A stretch of DNA of 64,000 nucleotides from positions 1 through 64,000 of the forward strand of contig JBAKBP010013132.1 in NCBI GenBank assembly GCA_037953745.1. The letters are read 5' to 3'. The first letter of the stretch is position 1, and every line of letters begins with the position of its first letter. The notes under the pieces were generated by a model. That model was not told where the DNA came from. It saw only the letters and a list, made by a program, of their open reading frames with translations, and did not search any database. A program made the position numbers and the translations under genes. Origin of the DNA: Lithodes maja. Its lineage: Eukaryota; Arthropoda; Malacostraca; Decapoda; Lithodidae. Shown here one piece after another: positions 44,727 through 55,854 of this stretch.

Positions 44727-45327
44727 CCCGGGAACGGCAGGGAGACTCTTAAGAGTTCCCCCGGCGGACTACGGGAAGACTCTTGAGTAGGGGAGGAAAA
44801 AAAATCCATTTAAAATACCCAAAACAATTTTTTTTTTTTTTTTTTTTTGCCCCTGGGCCATGCCAAATATCACTCCTCTACCTCCCCTCCTTCCCCAATT
44901 TCCTCCCCTCCTTCAGTGATCACCTATTTTCCCTGTTATTCCCTTATTCTGTGGTTTATTTTCGTGCTAACATTAGCGAGTTGGTAGCAGGGCGTTGTCA
45001 TCACTGTTACCAAGCGTGGGAAAGAGCGAGAGAGAGACTATTGCGGAACAGTGTCTCTCCAGACAAGGGGAGGGGTGGAGGGCAGGGAGGTTGCCGCAGC
45101 CATACATTATGTAACTCCCGGCCTGTATCGCCAATTTTGACCATCCAAACACTGTTTCCACTTGTTTTATTGTTGTAACAGGTTAATACCTTTATAATCA
45201 ACCTATAATAGGCGCATATGGATAAGTAGTAATGCTATTTATGGTAAAATAACGATGTTAGTGATGGGAACAGCTCAAATACGTCAGCACAGGAGTGTGG
45301 TGTCTCATACCCCCCATGCGCACTTCT
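44727..45327 (+). mobile_element. T element, copy 2 (right end cut)
   Basis: TTAA at 44723-44726 precedes CCCGGGAACGGCAGGG and the ACTCTTAAGAG modules. Homology to the other copies continues to ATGCGCACTT at 45327. The final bases and TTAA are replaced by the (AAT)n tail of the I-like LINE, which apparently inserted here. Confidence 0.75.
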
Positions 45328-45474
45328 TATTATTATTAAAATAGGGATTCGCACCAAGCCTAAAAAGACTATGTGGCACCAAAAGAAACTTTGTGGAAAA
45401 AAAAAAAAACATCGGAGGTGTTGTGGGGCAGGGCGCACTACGGAGTAGAGGAGAAGAAGACTAGGAAACACTAA

Positions 45475-47228
45475 TTAAAGAAGCTGAAGGAAACAGTAAC
45501 GGTGTGAAAGATAAGAATGGGAGAATGCTAGCCGAGAAGCAAGAGAGAGTCGAAAGATGGAGGGAGTACTTCAGTGAGTTGCTAAATGAAAGGAATGAAG
45601 AGCCACCAAACATAGCTGGATATGGTATGGGAGGGAGAAGAAGAGAAGTAGTGGAGGAGGAGGTGGGGATCAGGAGGTCAGAAGTGTGGGAAGCCATGAA
45701 AAGAGTGAAGTTGGGGAAAGCACCAGGAACAGATGGAGTGTGTGGGGAAATGTTGAGGTATGGTGGTGAGATAGTGATAGAATGGGTATGGAAAATGTGC
45801 AAACTAGCATGGGAGAAGGGGAGTGCACCCGATGACTGGAAGACTGGCATAATAGTCCCCCTATATAAGGGCAAAGGGGAAAGAGGAGTGTGTGGTAACC
45901 ACCGAGGAATATGTCTTCTAAGCGTAGTAGGGAAGGTATACAGTAGGGTAGTGATTGAGAGAGTGAGAGTGAGAACGGAGAAATGGATAGGCGACGAGCA
46001 GGGAGGCTTTAGGAAGGGAAGAGGATGTGTAGATCAGATTTTTACCCTGAATTGTGTTGTGGAGAAGTATCTGGAGAAGAAACAAAAGGTGTATGTTGCC
46101 TTTATGGACTTGGAGAAGGCCTATGACAGAGTGGATAGAGAAGGTTTGTGGAAAGTACTTAGAATATACGGAGTAGAGGGCAAGTTGCTGAAAGCAGTGA
46201 AGAGCATGTATGAGGGTGCAAAGGCGGCAGTACGTGTGGAGAGTGAGCAGAGCGAGTTCTTTGACCTGAATGTTGGTTTGAAACAGGGGTGTGTGATGTC
46301 CCCGTGGTTGTTTACTGTATATATGGATGGAGTTATGAAAGAAATACTATCAAGAGCAGTGGATGTTGGTGTATCGCTGAAAAGGGAGGGAATTGAGTGG
46401 AAGCTACCTATACTGCTGTTTGCGGATGATACAGTTCTGATGAGTGATAATGAATGGGAGTTGCAGGGTCTGGTAAATGAGTTTGGAACAGTGTGCGAAA
46501 AACGGAATTTGAAGGTAAATACGGGGAAGAGCAAGGTTATGGTCTTCGAAAGGGGTGAAGTCACAGAGTGTGAGGTGAAGGTGAACGGTCAGGCTATGGA
46601 GATCGTCAACTCTTTTAAGTATCTGGGCAGTGTGTTGAGTAAAGATGGGACTATGGATGAAGAGGTGCGGGAGAGGGTACAACAGGGGAAGAGGGTTGTA
46701 GGAACGCTGAAAGCAGTAACAAGAAATAGGGTGGTCAGTATGGAAGTGAAGAAGTCCTTGCATGACAGTGTGGTAATCCCGACACTGACTTACGGAAGCG
46801 AAGCATGGACGTTGGTTGAGAGACTCTCAGACCAAGAGTGAGAGCAGTGGAAATGAGTTACTTAAGGAGTGCGTGCGGAATTACATGGAGGGATAGACAG
46901 ACTAATGAGGAAGTAAGAAGGAGGTGTGGTGTGGAAGTAGATGTGTTGGAAAGTGTGAAAAGGAACAACTTGAGATGGTTCGGCCATATGGAACGTATGG
47001 AAAGCGAGAGAATGACTAAGAGGGTGTACGAGAGCGAGGTGGAGGGACAGAGGGGGAGAGTAGACCGAATATGAGGTGGAAGGATGGAGTGAGGAACTAC
47101 ATGAATGAAGGCGGTGCTGGTTGGGGGGAGGGGCGTCGACTGACTGGGGACAGAGGTGCATGGGGGCGGTTCGTTCGTGGCCACCCCTTCGGGGATCACG
47201 GCGTCAGGCAATAGATAGATAGATAGAA
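45475..47228 (+). pseudogene. GATA-tail LINE, youngest-looking copy, RT to 3' end
   Basis: The 445-codon frame 45504-46841 encodes E-R-W-R-E-Y-F, G-T-D-G-V-C-G-E-M-L-R-Y-G-G-E, V-P-L-Y-K-G-K-G-E-R-G-V-C-G-N-H-R, F-R-K-G-R-G-C-V-D-Q-I-F-T-L, F-M-D-L-E-K-A-Y-D-R-V, L-K-Q-G-C-V-M-S-P-W-L-F and catalytic F-A-D-D near residue 306. A two-base insertion (GACTCTCAGACC against GACTCAGACA in copy 1) near 46825 shifts the frame. The C-terminus continues in 46838-47074. The 3' UTR ends (ATAG)n. The 5' part with endonuclease is missing. It inserted into the 3' end of the I-like LINE. Confidence 0.85.
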
Positions 47229-50200
47229 GGAGACGGGTATGGAGGAGAAACCGCATAAGATGTGGGAGTGAGAAAGTGGGGGACTCTCCGAGCATATCGG
47301 CTAAGACAAGGGGGTGATTAAGGGAGGATATGAAGGGGAATGCCTGCCGTCGGGCATTGGAGAAACGCGGACAGTCGATCAGGAGATGCTGGACAGACAC
47401 TGGAATATGGCAGCAAGGACAGAGCGTGGGGACATCACAGGACATCAAATGACCATGCGTGAGCCTGGTGTGGCCGAGCCAAAGACGGGCTAGAGCGGTC
47501 TCCCATCGACGATTGCGATGAGAGGAAGACTTCCAAGGGAGGACGGAAGGTTTGACAGAACGCAGTTTGATATCAGACACCCTCATGGAGGTCCATTCAT
47601 CCTGCCAGCGCTGACGTAGTAATTGAGTAACACGCGGGAAGTAATCAGATGCAGGAATACGTCGTGGCACGAGTCGGTGAGAGGTAATAGCAGAGCGGGC
47701 GAAAAAATCAACCCGCTCATTGCCAGGCACTCCAACATGACTCGGGACCCAACAGAAAGACAGGGACTTCAATTTAGTAGCGATGCGGAACAACCATTCT
47801 TGAATCTCCAGCACTAAGGGGTTAACAGCGGGAAGAGACTGAATACTCTGAAGAGCACTAAGGGAGTCACTAAAAATTACAAAGGTATGCAGGTGTGAAC
47901 AAAAAATAGTACGTAGGGCAAATAAAATAGCAAATAACTCGGCCGTAAAGACACTAGCACATGATTGGATGTGACGTTGGAAGGTCCGGTCCGGGAACAC
48001 AACCGCAAACCCTGTACCGGCGGAGGTCTTGGAACCATCAGTGTACACTGGAACGGCTGAAGAGTGGCGTAGCAGATGTTCCGTAAACTGAGCATAAAGC
48101 AACTGTGGGGTTGAAGAGGCCTTAGAGGGGGGGAGGGCAGCTGTACAAACGGTAGGGCGAGGGAGTAGCCATGGGGGGAACTCCGACTGTCGGAGGGGTA
48201 GCACCGATGGAATGGGAAAAGAGAAGGAGGCCAGTAAAGCAGAGACCCGACCGGGGAACGAAGTAGCAGACATTGATGGGGCTAAGCCGCAAGCCGTGGG
48301 AGGAAAACCAGCCGAACTGTGTTGCAGAAGGCGAAGATGACATCGAAGGGTCAGTTTATCCCGCCTGGATGATAGCGGTGGGACACCTGACTCAGCATAA
48401 AGGCTAATAACCGGAGTAGAGCGAAAAGCCCCTAGCGACAAGCGCAGACCGTGATGGTGAAGGGAGTCTAGGCGCTTAAGGTTTGTACGCGCAGCGGAGG
48501 CATATACCTGGCAGCCATAATCGATCTTGGAGAGAATAAGCGTTGTATGGAGGCGCAGAAGAGTCGTCCGGTCCGCACCCCAAGACAAGTGGCTAAGGGT
48601 TTGTAAGAGTTGAAGCCGTCGGGTGGTGGAGGTCAGTAACGAAGTAATGTGCGGGTACCATGTCAACCGAGTATCGAAAATGAGACCTAAGAATGGAGCC
48701 GAGGACCTGTAAGGGCAGAGGGCGGTTATACAACGTAAGAACAGGATGCGGGACTGTATGGCGTTTTGTGAAGATGACGGCACAAGATTTCGAGGGCGAA
48801 AACCGAAAACCATGGGCCGTAGCCCACTGCGCAGCCGCATCAATGGCCTGCTGCATGAGATGTTGTAGGGCAGCGAGATCCAAACCCACAGCGTAAATAG
48901 CGAAGTCGTCCACATACAAAGAAGCACGGACACCAAGAGGGAGGGAAGAAATAATACCATTAATAGCTAGGATAAAAAGGATGGTACTAAGAACACAACC
49001 CTGTGGGACACCGTCGTGTTGGGGGTATGTTCGTGAGAATGTATTCTGAAGCTTGACTCGGAAGTACGATCACGGAGAAAGTTCTGCAAGAATACCGCCA
49101 TGTTGCCAGACACACCAGAACGTAAAAGGGTACGAAGGATGTTGTATTTCCAGGCAGTATCATACGCTTTTTCAAGATCGAAGAATACAGCTAAAACCGA
49201 CTTAGTGTCCGAAAAGGCATCGCGGATAGAAGTCGCCAATCTCAATAATGGGTCCAAAGTACTACGGCCCTTGCGAAAGCCATATTGAAAAGGTGACAGG
49301 ATGCTTCTTGATTCCAGGAGCCACATTAAGCGGGAGTGAACCATGCGTTCTAATAATTTGCCGACACAACTGACCAGGGCAATGGGACGGTAATCTGCTG
49401 GTGCATGGCCCGACTTACCCGGCTTAAGGAATGGGAGAAGGATGGCATGTCTCCACTCAGCCGGAAAAAGCCTGTGGACCACAGACGGTTGTAGATGGAT
49501 AAGAGAAAGCCAAGCGCAGGTGGAGATAAGTGCTTCAGCATCAAGTAATGGACACCGTCAGGGCCTTCACATGTATCCTTACAGGCTCCCAGGCTAGACT
49601 CAAGCTCAGCCCGGGAGAAGGGGGCATTGAAAAACTGATCAGATGATAAGGCGAAGTCAAGTCGCCTAAGTTCAGAACGGCGTTTATGCATCTGGAAGGA
49701 GGGCGGGAGATGGGAGCCAGTGCTAACATCACTGAAATGTTGTCCCAACATATTGGCCACCAGAGACGGATCGCCCACAATGCCAGCGTTGGTATGGAGG
49801 ACTGGGGCCGGCGTAGGCGCATGTTTCCCTGCAATCTTCCGGACGCGAGCCCAGACTTGCGGAACAGGTGTATCTGCGTTGATAGTAGAGGCATACGACA
49901 TCCAGCTATATTTTTTAGCAGAGCGGATTGTACGACGGAAGACGGCATTAGCCTGTTTGAAAAGAGTATACGCATCCCGCTCATATGGAGAGCCTTTTTT
50001 CCGACGGAAACTCTTCCACTTGGCTCTTTTATTGCGTAAAGCCGAAGTGCACTGAGCAATCCACCACGGTACACACTTAGAAGACATACTCCGAGTGGTG
50101 CGTGGAATACAAGTATAGGCAGCATGGAGCACAAACATCAGGAAACTGGTAAGCATGGCATCAGGGTCCGGGAAAGCAGGGGTCGGATTAGACGGAACGG

Positions 50201-50993
50201 CGAGATCAGCGAAAGATGTCCAGTCGGCACGATCGAAACACCAACGGGGAGGGCGTGGCACTGGGGAGTAAGACGTAGGGGAGAGGACAATCGGGAAGTG
50301 GTCAGTCGCACAGTAATCATTAAAGACCTTCCAAGTAAAATCCAAGGATAGTGTAGGGGAACACAGAGACAAGTCAATACATGAGAAGGTACGGGTGCCG
50401 CTATCAAAATGCGTAGAGGAACCAGTGTTTAAAAGAAATAAATCGTGTGTACGAATCAGAGCCTCAAGGGAACGACCCCGTGTATTAACGGTAGAGTCAC
50501 CCCACAGGGAATGCCTGCAATTAAAATCCCCTAAAAGGAGGAAAGGTGGAGGTAATAGAGAAAGGATCCTGTTTAATTCTGGAACATCGAGCGGGATCGA
50601 GGGGGAAAGGTATATGGAAACTACTGTAAGCCAGCGTGAAAGGAACACTCTGGCAAACGTGCATTTAAGAGAGGTACGGATAGTTAACGGAGACACTGGG
50701 ACATCAAGATGTACGAGGAGGCAAGTAGCATACTGGGATTGGGGAGAACTTATATAGGAGTAAAAAGGTATTGGGGAGGGGGCATTAGATAAACGCGATT
50801 CTTGTAAACTAATAACAAGTGGGCTAAACCTAGAGATAAGGTAACGAAGATCAACACGATGTGCTGCAAAACTACGAATGTTCCATTGTAAAATGGACAT
50901 TATAAAGACAAAAAAGATGAAAAAGAAGACGCGTACAAGAGGGAAGAAAAGACGTACACTATATACAACATATTTACAAAAGACAGGTAACAC
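47229..50993 (-). pseudogene. I-like LINE ORF2: endonuclease, RT, RNase H (three frameshifts)
   Basis: The endonuclease frame 50993-49350 shows M-S-I-L-Q-W-N-I-R-S, V-I-S-L-Q-E-S-R-L, L-L-L-G-D-F-N-C-R-H and A-T-D-H-F-P-I-V-L, then C-E-G-P-D-G-V-H-Y. A one-base loss in a T-run near 49465 moves the frame to 49482-48967 (W-R-H-A-I-L-L-P-F-L-K-P-G-K, F-F-D-L-E-K-A-Y-D). A one-base loss in a C-run near 49025 precedes G-V-P-Q-G-C-V-L-S and Y-V-D-D (about 48910). Another shift near 48705 leads to the RNase H part: V-Y-T-D-G-S-K, T-A-E-L-F-A-I, W-V-P-S-H-V-G-V-P-G-N-E and a C-terminal C-P-C-C...H-L-L-I-D-C-P. Open reading past 47229 is antisense of the neighbouring LINE, not ORF2. Confidence 0.85.
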
Positions 50994-51021
50994 CGTGGGT
51001 GGAAAATATAGCCAAGAGAGG

Positions 51022-53442
51022 CTAACGATGGGAAATAAGAGCAGGAATTGGAGAAGACGTTGAAGGGGAAGACTGGAAACCGGGGGGCATAGGGAGGTCT
51101 AACAGAGAAAGAGGAGAGGAAGGAGGAGGGCCGGAAGAGGGAGGAAGGACGGACGGCGGGTGGGAAGAGAAGGAGGGGGTAAGGGCAGGAGAAGGAAGAG
51201 GGGGAGGGTCAGGAGGAGGAAGAGGAGGAGGGCCCGGAGGAAGGCCAGAAGGGGGAGTGGAGGAAGAGGACGGGGCAGGGGAAGGCGGGAGAGGGGAAGG
51301 CGGGAGAGGGGTAGGGGGGAGAGAAGAGGGGGTAGGATGAACTTCGGCGTGAACAGTAGAAGGTGGTGGGTGGGAAGAACGGATAAATTCGTCAATCTGA
51401 GGTAGGGTTTCGTAGGAGAAATCTAGGGATGCAGGGACGGGAGGAGGAGGAGACTGGACGGAGAGAGGAGAAAGGGAAACAGAAGGAGAAGGAGGGGACT
51501 TCTTCTTCTTCTCGCAGGGACTTGAGCACCGCACATCACGGAGACCACCCTTACGTTTAAAAGAGGAAGCGGGCGAGGAAGAACGGAGCACAGGAGCCCG
51601 TTTGGTAGAGGAGAAGGGAAGTTTAGAGCGAGTAGGAGATTTGGGGCGACTAGAAGAGGAAGATGACGGAGAACGGGGGGGAGGCTTGGAACGGTGAGAG
51701 CGTGGAGGGAGACTAGAAGAGGAGGAACAAGGAAGAGAGCAAGAGGAAGGGGCAGAAGTAGGAGAAGGACTGAGAACAGAGAAAGTGTTAGACAAAGGGA
51801 CAGAAAAGGAAGAGACGGAAGGACGAACGGAGGAGACTGAAGAGGAGGAAGGAGAAAATCCAGGAGAAGCACCGGTAGAAGGAAGGGAGGCAGATGACGA
51901 AACTGGTGCGACCGGGGGGACGGAGGGAGCGGAGGCGGTGGAAGGAACCGAGGAACCAGAAAAAGGGGGGGGCGTGGTAGAGGGAGGCAAAGAAGAGGAG
52001 GGAGGAGACAGAGTCTTGGAAAATGACTGAGGGGTGAAGCCCAAGCGACGAGCCTCTTGGCGGGCTGCGGTGAGCGTAAGGCCGTGTCTCGCTTTGAGGA
52101 CAGCAACCTCAGACTCGAACAGATGAACGGGGCAAATCTTAGAGTCGGCCGAATGAGACCCGCGGCAATTAAGGCAGAACTGGGACGTTGACTGACATTC
52201 GCCAACGGCATGTCCGGACTGCGCACAGCGCGGGCAGAGTGGGCTCTCAGCGGCTGTACGGCAGAACTTAGCCGGGTGGCCGAAACGCCAGCAGCTGCGA
52301 CACTGGAGTGGACGGGGAAGAGACGCAGTCACGGGGAGGCGAGTACCACCGACAATAACATGGGCAGGAAGGGAAAGTCCATCAAAAGAGATCTTGGCAA
52401 TGTTAGCGGGATGGCGGCGAAGGTCGCGAGGAGGGATAGTGTAGCACACCACACTAACCACCTTGTGGTCTTGAGCGACAACGATGTCCTTGACGAGGTC
52501 GGCGCAATCCGCGAAAGGACGACCCCCGAGACGGATGGAAGCGGGGATCAGGACAGTCCCTGTACAGGAGTTGAGTCGTTGATCTTTTTGAGCCGGGATG
52601 GGGGTGCCAGAACAATCGACGAAAGAGGACATAGCAGTAGCCTGAAGTTCGTTTTGGACGGTAACAAGACGGGAGGCATCATGGCGGGAGTGGAAGGTGA
52701 CGTCCTTTCCCACCTGTTGAAGGAGACGCAGGTGGAAGAGGAGGTCATCACCGGCTAGAGGCGCAGAAGCAGGGATGGAGAAAAACTTAGTAAAGGAAGG
52801 AGGTGCAAAGAGAGAGGACATAGGGAGGACCGAGGAGCGAGGACGAGAAGAGGACGAAACTGGAGAAGAAGAGGAAAGAGAACGAGGGAGGGAGGGCAGA
52901 AAAGGGGCGAGGGTGACAAGACTAGAGGGAGAAGAGGAAGAAGAGGAAGACGCAGAAATAACTACAGGAGAGGAGATGAAATCCTGGGTAGTGGAGGGCG
53001 GAGAAAGACGTGACGAAGACGGAAGGGTAGGAGAAGGATTCGGAACGGTAATGGACGAGAGGGACGAGCGACGACCGAAGGATAATTCAGCGGGCCGGTC
53101 GAGAGCACCCAAAACCATCCCCGACTCACCGTGCTCCCGCGGTGAACCGGACTGACAGCCAGACAACAGACCCCCAAGTGGCAGGCTGCATGCCACAAGG
53201 GGCTCACTCACCGGAACCACTAAAGCAGAAGCCATAAACAGGGAAGAACAGGGAAAAAAGCATAAGTCGTCACCATAGCAAGAGAAAAGGGGGTAAAGCA
53301 TGGAAGAAGATACTGCGGTTACCAGGTGCCCCTGGCAACGAAAGGGAGAAAGACCTCCGCAGGGCCACGAAACCCAGAATGCGGCCAATTGAGATGGGAC
53401 AGGTCTCGGCTTTGAGCTAGGGACCTTGTACAACCCGGGCAT
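51022..53442 (-). CDS. I-like LINE ORF1: nucleic-acid-binding Gag-like protein
   Basis: 806 open codons; the likely start is the Met at 53235 (M-A-S-A-L-V-V), giving 737 residues, because the first 69 codons look like UTR. Three zinc knuckles lie at about 52310-52130: C-x2-C-x4-H-x4-C twice, and C-x2-C-x3-H-x6-C. Before them comes a folded region with Q-R-L-N-S-C-T-G-T. After them is a long low-complexity stretch rich in serine and proline. The protein should bind element RNA into a ribonucleoprotein particle. The frame is intact, with the stop 28 bp before ORF2's first listed codon. The low-complexity tail also opens frames on the opposite strand that are not genes. Confidence 0.82.
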   Translation of the reverse strand: MPGLYKVPSSKPRPVPSQLAAFWVSWPCGGLSPFRCQGHLVTAVSSSMLYPLFSCYGDDLCFFPCSSLFMASALVVPVSEPLVACSLPLGGLLSGCQSGSPREHGESGMVLGALDRPAELSFGRRSSLSSITVPNPSPTLPSSSRLSPPSTTQDFISSPVVISASSSSSSSPSSLVTLAPFLPSLPRSLSSSSPVSSSSRPRSSVLPMSSLFAPPSFTKFFSIPASAPLAGDDLLFHLRLLQQVGKDVTFHSRHDASRLVTVQNELQATAMSSFVDCSGTPIPAQKDQRLNSCTGTVLIPASIRLGGRPFADCADLVKDIVVAQDHKVVSVVCYTIPPRDLRRHPANIAKISFDGLSLPAHVIVGGTRLPVTASLPRPLQCRSCWRFGHPAKFCRTAAESPLCPRCAQSGHAVGECQSTSQFCLNCRGSHSADSKICPVHLFESEVAVLKARHGLTLTAARQEARRLGFTPQSFSKTLSPPSSSLPPSTTPPPFSGSSVPSTASAPSVPPVAPVSSSASLPSTGASPGFSPSSSSVSSVRPSVSSFSVPLSNTFSVLSPSPTSAPSSCSLPCSSSSSLPPRSHRSKPPPRSPSSSSSSRPKSPTRSKLPFSSTKRAPVLRSSSPASSFKRKGGLRDVRCSSPCEKKKKSPPSPSVSLSPLSVQSPPPPVPASLDFSYETLPQIDEFIRSSHPPPSTVHAEVHPTPSSLPPTPLPPSPLPPSPAPSSSSTPPSGLPPGPPPLPPPDPPPLPSPALTPSFSSHPPSVLPPSSGPPPSSPLSLLDLPMPPGFQSSPSTSSPIPALISHR

Positions 53443-54088
53443 TTGTCCTGCAGCTTTGTCCCACGGAGAACGGGGCCGGCGTAGTCACCTGACACACCCA
53501 CTGGGAAGAGAGAAGAGAGTCAGAAACCCCAAAGCAACCCTATAGTGCCTATCCTCCAGCAACGAGCCTTGCGAGCCCTGGCCGGCAGCACCTGTCGCCA
53601 GGTGGACTCTGCCAACTCAGCAGTGATCAGAGACACCAAGGCGAAGCCCTAAGGAAACTAGAACCTCCGAAGCAGTTAAAGAGAAAGGAAGGAAGCAAAC
53701 AGGGAAGTCAACCGGAAGGGAAGGGAGGGACGGGACCACAAAAGTTCAAGGGTGGGAGACCGGCCTCTGATGGCAGCCCCAGGAGAAAGCGGAAGAGGGA
53801 AAAACGAAAACTAGAAAGGAGGAGAAAGAAAAGGACATGACAAAATTAGTTGGAGGTGATAGGGAGAGCGGCCAAGAACCTTGGCCGCCCCACCTACAAG
53901 CCCGGAAGCCCCCAAACGGCGGCAACGAGTCATGTGGCAAGGGGGTTTTAATTGCATAAAAAAAATTTAATTGCATGAAAATCATAGGGTTGTTAAGAAC
54001 ATACTGCATGTCCATGCCTGTACCTTATTTGATCCAGGTAATATGTACACATGTATGCCGAACTTCTAATGAACTGTTATTGAACCTA

Positions 54089-55057
54089 TCTATCTATCTA
54101 TCTATATGCTCAGGCCCAATCCCCATTTTGGGGGTAGCCGACTCAAGACAGAGCAAGAACAGGGAAAACACAAAAACAACATAAAACAAAAAATAAACAA
54201 AGATAAAAAACACAAACTCGCACACATCCAGGTCACCCAGGAGAAGACCCAGAGACCAGGGTTACCAAGGTCGCTCCAGCACTCCCCCGGCCCCTGACCA
54301 CCCGGAGAGGTTCCGATCTCGGCAGGCAGACATGCAGCGGAGCCAAAGCCACAAGCCCTCCCACCACACTTCCAGGCACACCCTTCATATTAATCGCCCC
54401 CCCGGGCCAGGAGCCTGATGAATTATTATCTAGTCGAACTTGCGCCCGACCCCTTACTCTAAATGACCACGTGTTCACTCAACTATTCACAAGCATTCTC
54501 CATTCACTCCTGTCCACCACCACTTCCCCTGCCTGATCTATAGTCATTCCTCTCTCATCCAAAGCCTTTCTTACACAGTCTCTCCATCTCAATGGGGGTC
54601 TTCCTGCCCTTCTATCTCCCCTTGTACCTGACTCACATATTCTCTTTGTAAGCCTTTCATCTCCCATTCGTTCAACATGACCATACCAACTCAGCACCCT
54701 TCTGTCCACTCTGGCTGACAAATGTTCCTGCTGCCCCACTCTCCTACGTATCTCTTCATTCCTCAATCTGTCTCTACGAGTAACTCCACACATACTCCTC
54801 AAGCAGCTCATCTCCATCACATCCAGCCCTCTTTTCTCCTTTTTCTTCAGAGCCCATGTCTCAGCCCCATACATCGCTGTTGGCACAACAATTCCTTGAT
54901 ACAGTGCACTTTTTACTTTCACTCCGAGATTTCTCGTCTTCCACATACTTCCCATTGCTCCGAAAACCTTCCTTCCTTCACACACTCTCTGTTTTACCTC
55001 CACTTCCATACCTCCACTCCTGCTTATCGTTCCTCCTAGATATTTAAAACACTCTAC
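54089..55057 (-). pseudogene. LINE C-terminal fragment with GATA tail and target duplication
   Basis: The 176-codon frame 55009-54479 reads M-E-V-E-V-K-Q-R-V-C-E-G, V-K-S-A-L-Y-Q-G-I-V-V-P-T, Y-G-A-E-T-W-A-L, M-C-G-V-T-R-R-D-R, W-Y-G-H-V-E-R-M and T-R-G-D-R-R-A-G-R-P. This is the region after RT in the same broad class as the GATA-tail LINE, but a different family. The 3' end is (ATAG)n at 54089-54105. TATTGAACCTA flanks both ends (54078-54088 and 55058-55068), an 11-bp target duplication. The fragment is severely 5'-truncated. Confidence 0.85.
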
Positions 55058-55171
55058 TATTGAACCTATTGTAGCTAATTCCGTAAGGGCTTATGTATGC
55101 AAGGTTAGTCAGTTTGCTGATAAGTAATATGTGGTTCAAGGACAGAACTCATGCAGTAGACCATTTCTACT

Positions 55172-55346
55172 TTACTCCGGGGCATTTCCGCGCCCTCCTC
55201 AGCTCCCCGCCATGGAGTGGCTTCGGTCACCCAGGCTTTATTGTGGTCGGCGGGGAGGGTTCTGTGGGGGCGCTCGGTTGTGGCCTTGGCCTTGCTCAGG
55301 GCCTTGGGGCTGTTCGGCCAGGCAGCTTGGGGAAAAACAACAACAA
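55172..55346 (+). mobile_element. SINE-like repeat with (AAC)n tail, 'SINE-3' copy 1
   Basis: It matches 61757-61937 throughout: GGGCATTTCCGC, CCTCCTCAGCTCCCCGCCAT, GAGTGGCTTCGGTCACCCAGG, GGCCAGGCAGCTTGGGGAA, then AAC repeats. GC-rich, about 175 bp. No convincing box A/B pair is seen, so its promoter type is unknown. Confidence 0.6.
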
Positions 55347-55680
55347 CAAACTTTACCATATACTGTAGAGTTGGTTGAACCAACACTGACTAAGAGTTAT
55401 ATACAATAGATAGCGCCAACGAACTTCACAATAATCTTGATCCCTGACCTCTTTGTAGCTCAAAATGGCCTAGAGCAAACTGGCTGTAAATATCCACACC
55501 TATTTCCAGGTGGACTCTTCCCAAATGATAGAAACGTCAGCCCGATTGCTTTAATTAATTTCTAGTTATAAGAAGTTGAGGGGTCAAGATTATTGCAAAG
55601 TTCGCTGGCACCACCTATATCTGAAATGGCCAACTGGTAGAGTTGTCCGGTGACCAATGTATGGTTGTTATTCCCCTTAG

Positions 55681-55774
55681 GTATGGTCTTGCTCAAGTAC
55701 CTCCACCGCCTCATGACTACCAGCTGCCTATCCCGGATGAGGACACCGTATTCCATTACAAGTTTGTCAAAGAA
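55681..55774 (+). CDS. Candidate host exon (31 codons), possibly dynein heavy-chain-like
   Basis: A polypyrimidine tract and acceptor (TTGTTATTCCCCTTAG) end at 55680, and a consensus donor (GTAAGT) begins at 55775. The 94-bp interval leaves one base before an open frame of 31 codons: Y-G-L-A-Q-V-P-P-P-P-H-D-Y-Q-L-P, then I-P-D-E-D-T-V-F-H-Y-K-F-V-K-E. The pattern P-x-x-x-T-V-F/Y-x-Y-x-F recalls a segment in axonemal dynein heavy chains, from memory and without alignment. It is not part of any repeat recognised here. The flanking introns would hold the minisatellite and LINEs. No second exon was identified, so both the exon and its family are tentative. Confidence 0.4.
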
Positions 55775-55854
55775 GTAAGTACATCACCACTTTCTACACT
55801 TTCATTAGTAACATTTTCAAATACTTGCTTAAATATGAATATTTACCATGATGC

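Larger units (their letters stand above)
45328..53990 (-). mobile_element. I-like LINE with ORF1, endonuclease, RT and RNase H; nearly full length
   Basis: Read on the minus strand: 5' UTR (about 53990-53236), ORF1 (53235-51022), ORF2 (50993 to 47229), then, beyond a later LINE insertion (45475-47228), a 3' UTR with GGCTTGGTGCGAATCCC and a (TAA)n tail at 45328-45341. Removing the inserted LINE lets ORF2 read R-L-L-L-stop. RNase H after the RT and a zinc-knuckle ORF1 place it in the I superfamily (I or Nimb type). About 6.9 kb of element sequence remains. Confidence 0.85.

Noticed and set aside
46858..47228. C-terminal 120 or so residues of the 700-codon minus frame as part of an RNase H protein
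   Set aside because: They are the antisense of the GATA-tail LINE on the plus strand. The natural end of the I-like ORF2 is restored when that LINE is removed.
51160..53155. Glutamate/glycine/arginine-rich plus-strand frames and leucine-rich minus frames inside ORF1
   Set aside because: They are shadows of the serine/proline-rich ORF1 of the I-like LINE. The zinc knuckles identify the true frame.
45328..53992. Proof that the I-like LINE inserted into T copy 2
   Set aside because: The left side fits, but the right flank near 53985-53996 matches the missing T end only loosely, so I treat the link as likely, not shown.
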